Shown here: positions 1 through 6,598 of the stretch, one piece after another
How the letters are laid out: the number at the start of each line of letters is the position of its first letter
How positions within the stretch are numbered: position 1 is the stretch's first letter
Assembly (NCBI GenBank): GCA_003446375.1
Contig: DMAW01000075.1
Coordinates: 1-16,577, forward strand
Origin: Eubacteriaceae bacterium
GTDB lineage: Bacteria > Bacillota > Clostridia > Eubacteriales > Alkalibacteraceae
Length of the DNA stretch: 16,577 nt
Reading direction: 5' to 3'
The notes under the pieces: generated by a model
Database searches by the model: none
What the model was told of the DNA's origin: nothing
The model's input: the letters and a program-made list of their open reading frames with translations, nothing else
Position numbers and translations under genes: made by a program

Positions 1-196
1 CTGCCTTAAGACTTTCTGCTGCCTTTTGTATCGTCTGCCAAGGCTCGTCAAATGTACCCGGATTTTTATCGTCTCCTTCTTTTGACACATAGTAATCTTT
101 ATTATCAATCTCATCATAATTGAAAGAGCATCCAAATAAAATTATTGTAATTAAGATAATCCCAATTATTGAAACGTACCTTCGCATTTCCATCAT
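1..196 (-). CDS. Partial: beta-helix (DUF1565-type) surface lipoprotein, N-terminal 65 residues
   Basis: Only the N-terminus lies in the window; the gene runs off the left edge. The start at 194-196 follows a GAGG Shine-Dalgarno five bases upstream. The peptide begins MMEMRRYVS, continues with a hydrophobic stretch (about residues 8-20) and ends in a lipobox, L-F-G-C, with the lipidated cysteine near residue 23. This suggests export and anchoring to the outer face of the membrane. After it comes YYVSKEGDDKNPGTFDEPW and then QTIQKAAESLKA, the opening of a DUF1565 / right-handed beta-helix domain. The same motif occurs in the neighbouring gene (345-1832), and about 51 of 70 bases match between 1-70 and 1271-1340, so the two are paralogues. 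Unlike its neighbour it has almost no linker between anchor and domain. Family members include polysaccharide lyases, epimerases and binding proteins; the activity here is unknown. Confidence 0.85.
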   Translation of the reverse strand, partial: MMEMRRYVSIIGIILITIILFGCSFNYDEIDNKDYYVSKEGDDKNPGTFDEPWQTIQKAAESLKA

Positions 197-221
197 AGCG
201 CCTCATTTCATAAGAATAAAC

Positions 222-271
222 AAAAGCTCCAAATTGTCGGATGCATTCATTCCCGTCAATCTGGAGCTTTA
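222..271 (-). terminator. Hairpin terminator/attenuator between the two beta-helix genes
   Basis: Bases 223-240 pair with 253-270 over 18 positions with two mismatches, around a 12-base loop. On the minus strand the hairpin is followed by TTTTGTTTATTCTT, a T-rich tail as in intrinsic terminators. It would end transcription of the beta-helix gene at 345-1832. It also lies between a consensus -10 box (291-296) and the ribosome-binding site of the downstream lipoprotein gene (about 198-204). A transcript starting there would therefore meet the hairpin within about 15 bases, so attenuation of the second gene is possible. Confidence 0.7.
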
Positions 272-290
272 CTTAACAACTTATATTCTT

Positions 291-296
291 ATTATA
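291..296 (-). promoter_or_regulatory. Putative -10 box for the lipoprotein gene
   Basis: The minus strand reads TATAAT, a perfect sigma-A -10 hexamer, in the short gap after the stop of the beta-helix gene. No convincing -35 hexamer lies 16-18 bases upstream; a TTGATT is present but about 27 bases away. It may be a weak promoter, or a chance match in AT-rich DNA. Confidence 0.35.
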
Positions 297-344
297 CTAC
301 ACTTTATCTGATAGTTTATATATAATCAAGGACTCATCAAAGAA

Positions 345-1832
345 TTAATTAATCGTGTTTCCTTCAATAGTAGTCTCTGATTCGATTCCTCCGTCCATAA
401 CTATTGTACCGCCACTTATTTTATTGTTTGTTACGTATACATTTGTAGCATCAGGGTTATTTAGCCTGATATTGCCGCCAGAAATGGTATTATTATTGAA
501 TCTGATATTGTCCATTGGACTTGCATAATCGTAATTCCAACCGGCGACAGTATAAGCACCCTTGTTGTTTTTAAGAGTATTGCCGTATATGTTTACGTTC
601 TTAAGGGAACCTCCCTTTTCAGCGGCCACTGCAATTCCAAGACCACAATTATACACGTTGTTTCCATATACTTCAATGTTGCTGGATGCCTTCTTATAAG
701 AATCTACGTATATGCCGATCTTAGGAATATTATAAACGGTATTGCTGTAAATCTTTCCGTTCGAAGACCCTTGCTTGGCATCTATGCCTTCGCCGCCTTT
801 ACCTTGGACGTTATTTGTAAAATTAAAAACTTTGTTGCTTCTCACTACAAAGGAGTTTACATTTTCTAGTGATATTCCTTCTTGAGATCCGGCAGTGCTT
901 ACGCAGGCTTTCTCTATGGAATTGCCGGCAATTGTTATGCTCGATGCATTCATAAATACTATTCCAGATGCTTGCGTATTGTATGTAGAACTATTTGTAA
1001 TCTGAACATTGCTAGATCCAGAGCTGTCGGGCACAGATGCAAATCCTGCCCATCTTGAGTTAACGATCCTCAAGCCAGATAGCTTAATGTAACTTTTTGA
1101 GTTGATATTTACCAAGCCGTTCCAGTTGTATCCCCAATCAATGCCCTTGCCATCTATAACCGGTTTTTCCCCGGGATAGTTCATAAAGGTTATGTAGTTT
1201 CCACTAGAGCCAGAATTTTTTAATACAACTCTTTCGTTGTACGTGCCACCTCTTATATAAACTGTGTCGCCTGCCTTAAGCGTGTCAGCCGCCTTTTGTA
1301 TGGTTTTCCACGGCTTATCCGGTGTTCCAGGATTTGAGTCGCTTCCATTTGTCGCCACCACATAAGCTCCGGAAACCAACTTAACGCTTGTATCCCCTCT
1401 TGAAGCTTCAACCGTATTGGCCGTTTCTTCAGGCTTTGGTGATGATGACTCAGTTTTTGAAGCAGCGCTTTCGGTCTTCGCAGGTGTACTTGTAGTGCTT
1501 GATCCAGCAGCCGAGCTAGTTTTTGAAGTTGTTTCTTTCTTTTGACTTTCTGAATCTGATTCCGATTTATCCGTATCTGTTTGTTCTTTGGACTCTTCGT
1601 CTGTTTGATCCACTGTCTCAGCTTCTTTTTCTTTATCCTCTTCAGTCAATTGATCTTCTTCAGAAGATGCTTGTGTTGAATCTAATTCGCCTTCGCTTAT
1701 ATTTGACCCTATTTCTCCATTGTCTGCAGCATTTCCAAATTGGTCCGTTGCAGCAAAAGCCGCACTGATCATGGCAAATAAAATCACCATGCTGATTGCC
1801 GTAAAAATAAGACGGTTGTTTTTCTTTTTCAT
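345..1832 (-). CDS. Secreted right-handed beta-helix (DUF1565) protein with acidic Ser/Thr linker
   Basis: The product has 495 residues. Residues 1-28 form a signal peptide: MKKKNNR, a hydrophobic core, then a signal-peptidase-I-like AFA-A site. Residues about 29-150 are a low-complexity linker rich in Glu, Asp, Ser and Thr that turns Ala/Ser/Thr/Lys-rich, typical of a cell-wall-spanning or extended surface spacer. From about 157 a DUF1565 start (YVVATNGSDSNPGTPDKPW) leads into a right-handed beta-helix to the C-terminus, with many N-x-x-x-x-N/G turns. The beta-helix fold is common in pectate-lyase-like and other polysaccharide-active enzymes; no catalytic residues can be assigned. No LPXTG or S-layer domain is seen. 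I chose the ATG at 1832, which has GAGGG ten bases upstream and begins the signal peptide, over an in-frame TTG at 1904. Its leader holds a c-di-GMP-I riboswitch, so expression is probably tied to the sessile/biofilm state. A role on the adjacent exopolysaccharide is inferred from position. Confidence 0.88.
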   Translation of the reverse strand: MKKKNNRLIFTAISMVILFAMISAAFAATDQFGNAADNGEIGSNISEGELDSTQASSEEDQLTEEDKEKEAETVDQTDEESKEQTDTDKSESDSESQKKETTSKTSSAAGSSTTSTPAKTESAASKTESSSPKPEETANTVEASRGDTSVKLVSGAYVVATNGSDSNPGTPDKPWKTIQKAADTLKAGDTVYIRGGTYNERVVLKNSGSSGNYITFMNYPGEKPVIDGKGIDWGYNWNGLVNINSKSYIKLSGLRIVNSRWAGFASVPDSSGSSNVQITNSSTYNTQASGIVFMNASSITIAGNSIEKACVSTAGSQEGISLENVNSFVVRSNKVFNFTNNVQGKGGEGIDAKQGSSNGKIYSNTVYNIPKIGIYVDSYKKASSNIEVYGNNVYNCGLGIAVAAEKGGSLKNVNIYGNTLKNNKGAYTVAGWNYDYASPMDNIRFNNNTISGGNIRLNNPDATNVYVTNNKISGGTIVMDGGIESETTIEGNTIN

Positions 1833-1936
1833 TGAATCGTTTCCCTCTACTTTCTTTTTCAACAGACTGCCTAATACAGTCATCATACATCCCGGCATAT
1901 CCAAACTAAATACTTACTTCCTGCAATTTGCCAAAC

Positions 1937-1959
1937 AAAAAAACTCCCTTTGGTAGCTG
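1937..1959 (-). terminator. Riboswitch expression platform: hairpin plus T7 tract
   Basis: On the minus strand AGCTACC-AAA-GGGAGTT can fold into a 7-position stem (one A-G mismatch, one G-U wobble) directly followed by seven T residues (1937-1943). Its 5' arm reuses bases that close the aptamer: the TACCA strand of the terminal helix and the AGC at the base of the second hairpin. Terminator and closed aptamer should therefore be mutually exclusive. This predicts read-through when ligand is bound (an ON switch). The stem is modest, so the direction is an inference. Confidence 0.55.
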
Positions 1960-2017
1960 GCTGCCATTTTAAAGGCCCTATAGCTTTGCGCCCCTTACTT
2001 TCGTAAAGTTTGCCATT
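1951..2017 (-). ncRNA. Cyclic-di-GMP class I (GEMM) riboswitch aptamer
   Basis: The minus strand carries the hallmark elements of the GEMM family in order. First is ATGGCAAAC, then a hairpin CTTTAC-GAAA-GTAAGG with the conserved GAAA tetraloop, then GGGCGCAAAGCTATAGGGCC. A second hairpin follows, in which GCU pairs with AGC and GCC with GGC across TTTAAAAT, with the tetraloop-receptor-like internal loop. The 3' strand is ATGGCAGCCAGCTACCA. TGGCA (2011-2015) can pair with TACCA (1951-1955), closing the structure with one mismatch. It lies about 100 bases downstream of a good promoter and about 120 bases upstream of the beta-helix gene start. Class I aptamers bind the second messenger c-di-GMP, which in many bacteria promotes exopolysaccharide and adhesion. 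The match is by eye; a covariance-model search was not run. Confidence 0.88.
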
Positions 2018-2121
2018 ATCATTTGAAGTTTATATTGTTTAAAATTAACTGGAAATTCATATCGCCTGCAACCTGCCATTCTCTTTAAAGTCGTCTCATG
2101 TTGAAACCCTTGCTTTTCATG

Positions 2122-2150
2122 ATACTAACATAGGCACGAGGGTCTGTCAA
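2122..2150 (-). promoter_or_regulatory. Sigma-A-type promoter for the riboswitch / beta-helix transcript
   Basis: The minus strand has a perfect -35 TTGACA (2145-2150), a 17-base spacer, and TAGTAT (2122-2127) preceded by TG at the extended -10 position. The predicted start is near 2115. This gives a leader of roughly 280 bases that contains the c-di-GMP-I aptamer. The unit is therefore likely transcribed independently of the kinase gene that ends at 2240. Confidence 0.75.
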
Positions 2151-2155
2151 TATTA

Positions 2156-2190
2156 AATTTCGAGCTGAAATTCTAGCTTAAAACTAAGCT
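2156..2190 (-). other. Two small hairpins after the kinase gene, possible weak operon end
   Basis: AGCTTA-GTTT-TAAGCT (2175-2190) is a perfect six-base stem, and AATTTC-AGCTC-GAAATT (2156-2172) is another. Both lie between the stop at 2240 and the next promoter's -35. Neither has a good T tract, so they are only a candidate for 3'-end formation of the exopolysaccharide transcript. Read-through into the riboswitch region cannot be excluded. Confidence 0.35.
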
Positions 2191-2239
2191 TGCAAAACCA
2201 TATTTGTAATTTTATGTTTTTTGATTGCTCTATTTTCAA

Positions 2240-2956
2240 TCACTTGTTCCCGCTTTGGCTTTGGACAGGTTTATTTTCAATCAAAAAATCTTTGTACTCC
2301 TGAAGGTTAAACGGCTTTTTGCCCTTTTTCCCCTTGTTTATTACCACACCTGCAATCTTTGCATCAAGTTTTGAAAGCTTGGCCTCAAGATCCTTTATCT
2401 CTTTTAAAGTCGTAGAAGCTTTCTTTGCAATAATTATTGCCGAATCAACCTTTGAGGCTATTATCGCTCCATCAAAAAATTCTGATACGGCGGGAGTATC
2501 TATTATTACTACATCGTATTTTCTTTCGACAATATCTATGAATTCATCAAATTTGTTCCCCATTAAAAGCGACATAGGGTTCTTATTATCCTTTCCGCTA
2601 GATATAAAGTTTAGATTATCAACACATGTATCTGACACAGCCTCATCAAAAGAAATTCTAGAAATAAGATAATCTGCAAGACCTAAATCATTTTTGGTCT
2701 TCATCCGCTTTATCTTTAAAGGTTTTCTTAAGTCTCCATCTATCAACAGCGTCTTAAACCCTGCCGCAGCAGTAGTCTTTGCAAGACCTAAAGCAATGGT
2801 AGTCTTCCCTTCTGCAGGATTTGAGCTTATCATTACGTATGACTTTGCGCGAAGCTTTCCCTTGCCTCCGATTTTCATGTTTGCCGTTAAGATCTCATAT
2901 GCATTTTTTACCGCTCTTTTACTCTTATATCCAATAATCGATTTTTCTATTCGCAT
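2240..2956 (-). CDS. BY-kinase-type ATPase (CpsD/CapB/YwqD family) for exopolysaccharide chain-length control
   Basis: The product has 238 residues, the usual length for the free-standing cytoplasmic kinase of Gram-positive capsule systems. The Walker A motif is SSNPAEGKTT (residues 44-53), the second Walker A' motif is LLIDGDLRKP (70-79), and Walker B is VVIIDTP (149-155), all as expected of the family. Such kinases cycle between autophosphorylated and unphosphorylated states with a membrane adaptor, here the product of the gene directly upstream. The start at 2956 lies ten bases inside that gene, with GAAGGGG upstream, so the pair is translationally coupled. The tail (about 207-238) is Lys-rich and ends in SQSGNK. 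It contains only one tyrosine (Y221) instead of the usual tyrosine cluster, so classical autophosphorylation control may be absent or altered. No partner tyrosine phosphatase gene is in the window. Confidence 0.9.
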   Translation of the reverse strand: MRIEKSIIGYKSKRAVKNAYEILTANMKIGGKGKLRAKSYVMISSNPAEGKTTIALGLAKTTAAAGFKTLLIDGDLRKPLKIKRMKTKNDLGLADYLISRISFDEAVSDTCVDNLNFISSGKDNKNPMSLLMGNKFDEFIDIVERKYDVVIIDTPAVSEFFDGAIIASKVDSAIIIAKKASTTLKEIKDLEAKLSKLDAKIAGVVINKGKKGKKPFNLQEYKDFLIENKPVQSQSGNK

Positions 2957-3651
2957 ATCGTAAAATCCCCTTCATCGATATTGTGTTTTGGTATAACTCC
3001 CATCACCTGAAATTCGAAGGCATCTTCGATATCTTTTTCGGAGTATATCTTGGGATTTAAATACTCTGCAACGTACAAAGCGCTAAATGCCATCACAGCT
3101 CCGGCCATCATGCCAAGCAAGGTAAGCGAAGTGCGGTAATTTCTTTCAGGCTCTACAGGAGCAACCGCTTCGTCTAATACACCTACGTTTTCAGTATTGA
3201 TAAGCCCTCTGATAACTCCTTCAAATGCCTTTGCCATTGAATTGGCTACAACTGCCGCTTTTACTGGATCTTTGTCAATGGCATTTATATAAAATATGTT
3301 AGAATCCGTCGTACTCTCTAGTGATGTCATCTCCAAAAGATCTTTTTCCGTAAGGGCATACTGGGAGAGTTCATTTATTACTGTTGTCATTACCCGGCGA
3401 CTGTGTATCACTTCGCTGAACTGGGACAAGACTTCTCTGCTAAGCTGTATGTCGTAATATTCAAGGGACTGGCCTTCTTCCCTAAGCCGTTCAATATCCA
3501 TGGAATACAACGTAACTTCGGCCTTATAGTTTGGATCCATATTGCCTATAATCCAGTACGCTCCTGCTCCGCTTAAAAAAAACGACAACAAGATTACCCA
3601 CCATTTGTATTTTAAAACGCCTATCAACCTGTGTATGCTCAAAGCAATCAC
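2947..3651 (-). CDS. Wzz-domain chain-length regulator / kinase adaptor (CpsC/CapA/YveK family)
   Basis: The product has 234 residues, typical of the Gram-positive polysaccharide co-polymerase without a fused kinase. One membrane helix lies near 17-36 and a second near 173-196, enclosing an extracytoplasmic domain. A proline-containing motif APVEPERN (164-171) sits just before the second helix, as is characteristic of Wzz proteins. The short cytoplasmic tail (about 197-234) would activate the kinase encoded immediately downstream, whose gene overlaps this one by ten bases. The start is GTG at 3651 with AAGGAG three bases upstream; that spacing is tight, and a TTG three codons later is an alternative. 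Unlike most Gram-positive capsule loci, where this pair is promoter-proximal, here it comes last, after the flippase and behind its own putative promoter. Confidence 0.9.
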   Translation of the reverse strand: MIALSIHRLIGVLKYKWWVILLSFFLSGAGAYWIIGNMDPNYKAEVTLYSMDIERLREEGQSLEYYDIQLSREVLSQFSEVIHSRRVMTTVINELSQYALTEKDLLEMTSLESTTDSNIFYINAIDKDPVKAAVVANSMAKAFEGVIRGLINTENVGVLDEAVAPVEPERNYRTSLTLLGMMAGAVMAFSALYVAEYLNPKIYSEKDIEDAFEFQVMGVIPKHNIDEGDFTICE

Positions 3652-3771
3652 CTTCTCCTTCGGAAATGGACAATAATATGATCAGTTGTCATCCATTACG
3701 ATTTTTAAGATTAGTCGATTGAACTGTCAGATAGCTTTCTTTGAAAATAAAACAATCAGATATATACTTAA

Positions 3772-3780
3772 ATTATACCA
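3772..3780 (-). promoter_or_regulatory. Extended -10 promoter in front of the chain-length/kinase pair
   Basis: The minus strand reads TGGTATAAT: a consensus -10 (TATAAT, 3772-3777) with the TGn extension, inside the 163-base gap between the flippase stop (3815) and the chain-length gene start (3651). No clear -35 is visible 17 bases upstream, which extended -10 promoters tolerate. The predicted start near 3765 gives a leader of about 115 bases. The leader has short complementary segments but no structure I recognise. No terminator is seen after the flippase, so this promoter probably adds to read-through. Confidence 0.6.
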
Positions 3781-3814
3781 CAGCTGCAATTATCAAAACA
3801 TTTTATAAAAGCCA

Positions 3815-5332
3815 TCAACCTCTTGAAATCAGCCCTTTCACTCTGGTCAGTATTTCTATAAATGCTTTTTTATCAAACACGATTCCCCCTAACAATGTAA
3901 CTGCCCCACACCAAGCGGCAACCCATAGGGAATTAATTGCCCATTGGACATATGATCCAGGACTTAAGTATATGAATGTCCTAAATGGCACTGTAGCTAT
4001 GGATATAATCATAAACATCCAAACAATTCTTAAATAGGTGGTTTTAGGGTCACTGTCAAGCATTGACTTCTTTACTACTTCAATAAGCCCATAAACCCAG
4101 TATAAAACTGATATGATCATAGCAACTAAAACTCCTGTCATTTCAAACCAGCCTACTAAAGCAATCCCTGTCGCTGTGATTATCATTATCTGGCGCATGT
4201 TTACCTTTCTAGTTTCTTTGTAAAGCCCCGCTGAATTTATAAGAGCTGTATATGGTATCCTGACGTTAAAAAGTACCCCCCAAACTACAAATAAGTATGC
4301 ATATATATTACTTGCATAATCTATGTCAGTCACTCCTTTTGTATAAAGTGATATAAAAGAATCTATCAATATCAGCGCACACGCGTACAAGAATGCCGTT
4401 ATTGAAAATATGAAAAACTCAAATTGGTTTTGTACCTCTTTTAGTTTTTTTATCTCATTATTTGCTACCAAGTTTCCAAACGAGGCTGAAACTCCTGCCG
4501 TAAATATGGATGTGATCGCTATAAGCCCAGAAAAAACAAGGTTATAAATGGAAAACACGCTGGCAATTTTCAAAGAAGCAAATACAGATATGATAACGAC
4601 AGGAGCCGAGCTGTTTACGCTTACGCTTAACTGCATGATCAGCGCGTCCCACCTTCTTTTCAGATACTTTGTGTCCGCTGGTTCTTTATAAGTAATAAAT
4701 GAATAATTTCTCTTTACATATATCCAAAGCAATAATCCTCTAAGTAAAAAAGATGCCAACGGGACAGTCCTTACCCATACTATGTAGGCTTCTATATGAA
4801 TCATGTAGGCGGTAAGAATAAAATTAACTATGTATGCAACTGCCAAAACAATGGAAATTACATATTCCCTTTGGTCTGCTACCAAAAGCACTCTGTATTT
4901 AGCCATGGTAAAAAATTCTAATGAGCCGAAGAGCCCCATGACCATCACCAGCAAGGCTATGGTCAAAAGATCTGTCGTCTCATTTTTTACTATAAATGGG
5001 TATATCATCGACAAACAGGCCACCAAGCCGAGATAAACCATGCTTGCTTTTATATACGACCTTCTCGCTAAAGTTACAATTCCATCCACTTCACGCAAAC
5101 TGCCATCAGCCAAAGGCTTGTACAAAGCATAAATAAGAGCAGTCCCAAGCCCTGCCTCTACATAGCCAAAATAAGTAATAAACTGATTTATGGATATTAC
5201 AAGACCGTTTATCTCAGATCCGTAAGTGGTAAGGTACATCCTTGTTAATACCAGCCCACCGGCAATCGTCAATGCCTGCAATATAGCAAATGACACCGAA
5301 TTGTATATGAATCTTTTTGTCCTCAAGTACAA
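3815..5332 (-). CDS. Wzx-like polysaccharide flippase (MOP/MATE-like superfamily)
   Basis: A 505-residue, very hydrophobic protein with about 12-14 predicted membrane helices along its whole length, the usual size for lipid-linked-oligosaccharide exporters. The N-terminus (YLRTKRFIYNSVSFAILQAL), followed by GGLVLTRMYLTTYGSEINGL, is typical of capsule flippases of the MOP superfamily: an amphipathic start, first helix, then a conserved G-SE-NGL segment. It would move the undecaprenyl-diphosphate-linked repeat unit to the outer leaflet for polymerisation. The start is a TTG at 5332 next to AAAGGGG, which overlaps the end of the LicD gene; a TTG at 5326 is also possible and no nearby ATG exists. 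It is the last gene of the tightly packed biosynthetic run. Confidence 0.88.
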   Translation of the reverse strand: MYLRTKRFIYNSVSFAILQALTIAGGLVLTRMYLTTYGSEINGLVISINQFITYFGYVEAGLGTALIYALYKPLADGSLREVDGIVTLARRSYIKASMVYLGLVACLSMIYPFIVKNETTDLLTIALLVMVMGLFGSLEFFTMAKYRVLLVADQREYVISIVLAVAYIVNFILTAYMIHIEAYIVWVRTVPLASFLLRGLLLWIYVKRNYSFITYKEPADTKYLKRRWDALIMQLSVSVNSSAPVVIISVFASLKIASVFSIYNLVFSGLIAITSIFTAGVSASFGNLVANNEIKKLKEVQNQFEFFIFSITAFLYACALILIDSFISLYTKGVTDIDYASNIYAYLFVVWGVLFNVRIPYTALINSAGLYKETRKVNMRQIMIITATGIALVGWFEMTGVLVAMIISVLYWVYGLIEVVKKSMLDSDPKTTYLRIVWMFMIISIATVPFRTFIYLSPGSYVQWAINSLWVAAWCGAVTLLGGIVFDKKAFIEILTRVKGLISRG

Positions 5333-5341
5333 TCAGCCCCT

Positions 5342-6148
5342 TTATATCTGGTATACGTCAAGTTCAGGCTTCCGCTTTTCTTCAGGTGGCAATTTCATAT
5401 AATCTCCATATACCTTACGTAAATAATCTCCATATCTGTTAGGCGCGGGCAATAATCTCCCTTCAAACTCAAGCATAACAGGCCTTCCAAAGGCATCTAT
5501 CGAGTGTAGCTGCCTATTATAGTCGTATCTGCTTGCCATACTGCAGAGATAGCTGCCAGCTTTATCGTTATACCTTGTCATGATATTGCACCTTTTTTCA
5601 ATAAGGTCATAAATCGAAACAGGCAACAAAAGGCTTATGAGCTTTTTTACCATTCGCTTTGTTTTCAGTAATCCCTCATCATATACAAAACAGGCTTTGA
5701 AAAAAATCAATTTATCGATTTTTTTCAGCTTTCTTTGTTGATCCTTTCTGAGCCTTTCACTGTCAGGCGCCTTGTCAAGAGGGAATATGTCCAAATATGC
5801 GCTCTTGTTGAATCTCAAGTGGCTTGAATAGGATTCCTTTACATAAGTCCCCAAAATACATACCCTGGTTATGGGGAGATAAAAGTCTGTATCCGTTTTG
5901 TAATTTTGCAAAAAATACTTCTTATTTAGTTCCTTTAAAGCAACTTTATTAAATATTTCGTAATCTTCCCTGTTCATAGCAATGTCAATATCATCATCCC
6001 AAGGTACGAATCCTTTATGCCTGACAGCTCCAATCAAAGTTCCTCCGATAAGATAATATGTCAACCCGTATTTTTTGCATATCCTTTCAACTTCTTCTAG
6101 CGTGTCAAGCTGCATTGACTGAAGCTTTTTCAGTTCCAACTTTTTCAT
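5342..6148 (-). CDS. LicD-family phosphotransferase (phosphocholine/phospho-alcohol transfer to glycan)
   Basis: The product has 268 residues with the LicD nucleotidyltransferase-fold signature near its N-terminus: YYLIGGTLIGAVRHKGFVPW (31-50) followed by DDDIDIAM (51-58). The GG and D-D-x-D residues match the metal/nucleotide site of the family. Family members transfer a phosphorylated alcohol from a CDP-activated donor (CDP-choline, and in some relatives CDP-glycerol or other groups) onto a sugar. The gene directly upstream encodes a TagD-like cytidylyltransferase that could make the donor, so the two probably add a phospho-substituent to the repeat unit on the cytoplasmic face. The ATG at 6148 has AAAGGGTG seven bases upstream. 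The donor cannot be decided from sequence. Confidence 0.88.
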   Translation of the reverse strand: MKKLELKKLQSMQLDTLEEVERICKKYGLTYYLIGGTLIGAVRHKGFVPWDDDIDIAMNREDYEIFNKVALKELNKKYFLQNYKTDTDFYLPITRVCILGTYVKESYSSHLRFNKSAYLDIFPLDKAPDSERLRKDQQRKLKKIDKLIFFKACFVYDEGLLKTKRMVKKLISLLLPVSIYDLIEKRCNIMTRYNDKAGSYLCSMASRYDYNRQLHSIDAFGRPVMLEFEGRLLPAPNRYGDYLRKVYGDYMKLPPEEKRKPELDVYQI

Positions 6149-6170
6149 AGAAACACCCTTTTTCTCAGAA

Positions 6171-6593
6171 TCACTTTCTGATTTTTTCTATAAGAATAGT
6201 CGTAGAAATGTCCTTGGTGTAAGGCAAAAATATCATATCGGCATTTACAGTTTTTAAATCTGCTTCTGTTTTAATATACCGAGGATGCCCCATCCAATCA
6301 TCGCCTTGAAACAATGCATCAAACTTGAGTACATGCCATGCTTTCAGCTTGTCTAAATCCGTCTGAGCTATTGCTTCATCAACATACTTTATAGCGGAGA
6401 CTATTTCAAGACGCTGTTCATAAGGAATTATTGGCGTTTTCCCTTTGTAACTCTGAACGAGTTCATCAGTATTGACCCCTACTATAAGGTAGTCGCATAG
6501 TTCCTTAGCCCTTTTTATCAGATTCAGATGTCCTATATGAAACAAATCATATACACCTGTGGTGTAGCCAATCTTATATTTTTTTGATTTCAA
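6171..6593 (-). CDS. TagD-like cytidylyltransferase (glycerol-3-phosphate cytidylyltransferase family)
   Basis: The product has about 140 residues from the chosen TTG start at 6593, close to the 130-140 of TagD-type enzymes. The nucleotide-binding motif GVYDLFHIGHLN near the N-terminus contains the HxGH signature. GVNTDE, GDDWMG and the late ISTT segment correspond to the conserved TTDE-, GDDW- and (RTEG)ISTT-type motifs of this family. It would activate a phospho-alcohol such as glycerol-3-phosphate as a CDP-derivative for the LicD protein encoded 22 bases downstream. The frame stays open upstream to 6806, but that stretch lies inside the preceding gene in another frame and has no family similarity. 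TTG 6593 has GGGGGG eight bases upstream; GTG 6602, overlapping the previous stop, is an alternative. Substrate specificity is inferred only. Confidence 0.88.
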   Translation of the reverse strand: MKSKKYKIGYTTGVYDLFHIGHLNLIKRAKELCDYLIVGVNTDELVQSYKGKTPIIPYEQRLEIVSAIKYVDEAIAQTDLDKLKAWHVLKFDALFQGDDWMGHPRYIKTEADLKTVNADMIFLPYTKDISTTILIEKIRK

Positions 6594-6598
6594 GACAG

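Noticed and set aside
1523..1768. Plus-strand open frame rich in Leu/Phe/Pro
   Set aside because: It is the antisense shadow of the Glu/Ser/Thr-rich linker of the beta-helix protein, with no ribosome site or recognisable domain.
1833..1904. Longer N-terminus of the beta-helix protein from TTG 1904
   Set aside because: It would bury the signal peptide 24 residues inside the protein, and the better ribosome site (GAGGG) precedes ATG 1832.
2020..2115. Possible second aptamer upstream of the c-di-GMP-I element (ATGGCAGGTTGCAGG near 2060-2080)
   Set aside because: It resembles a GEMM 3' strand but lacks the GCAAAG core and the GAAA-capped hairpin, and no class II c-di-GMP consensus is visible.
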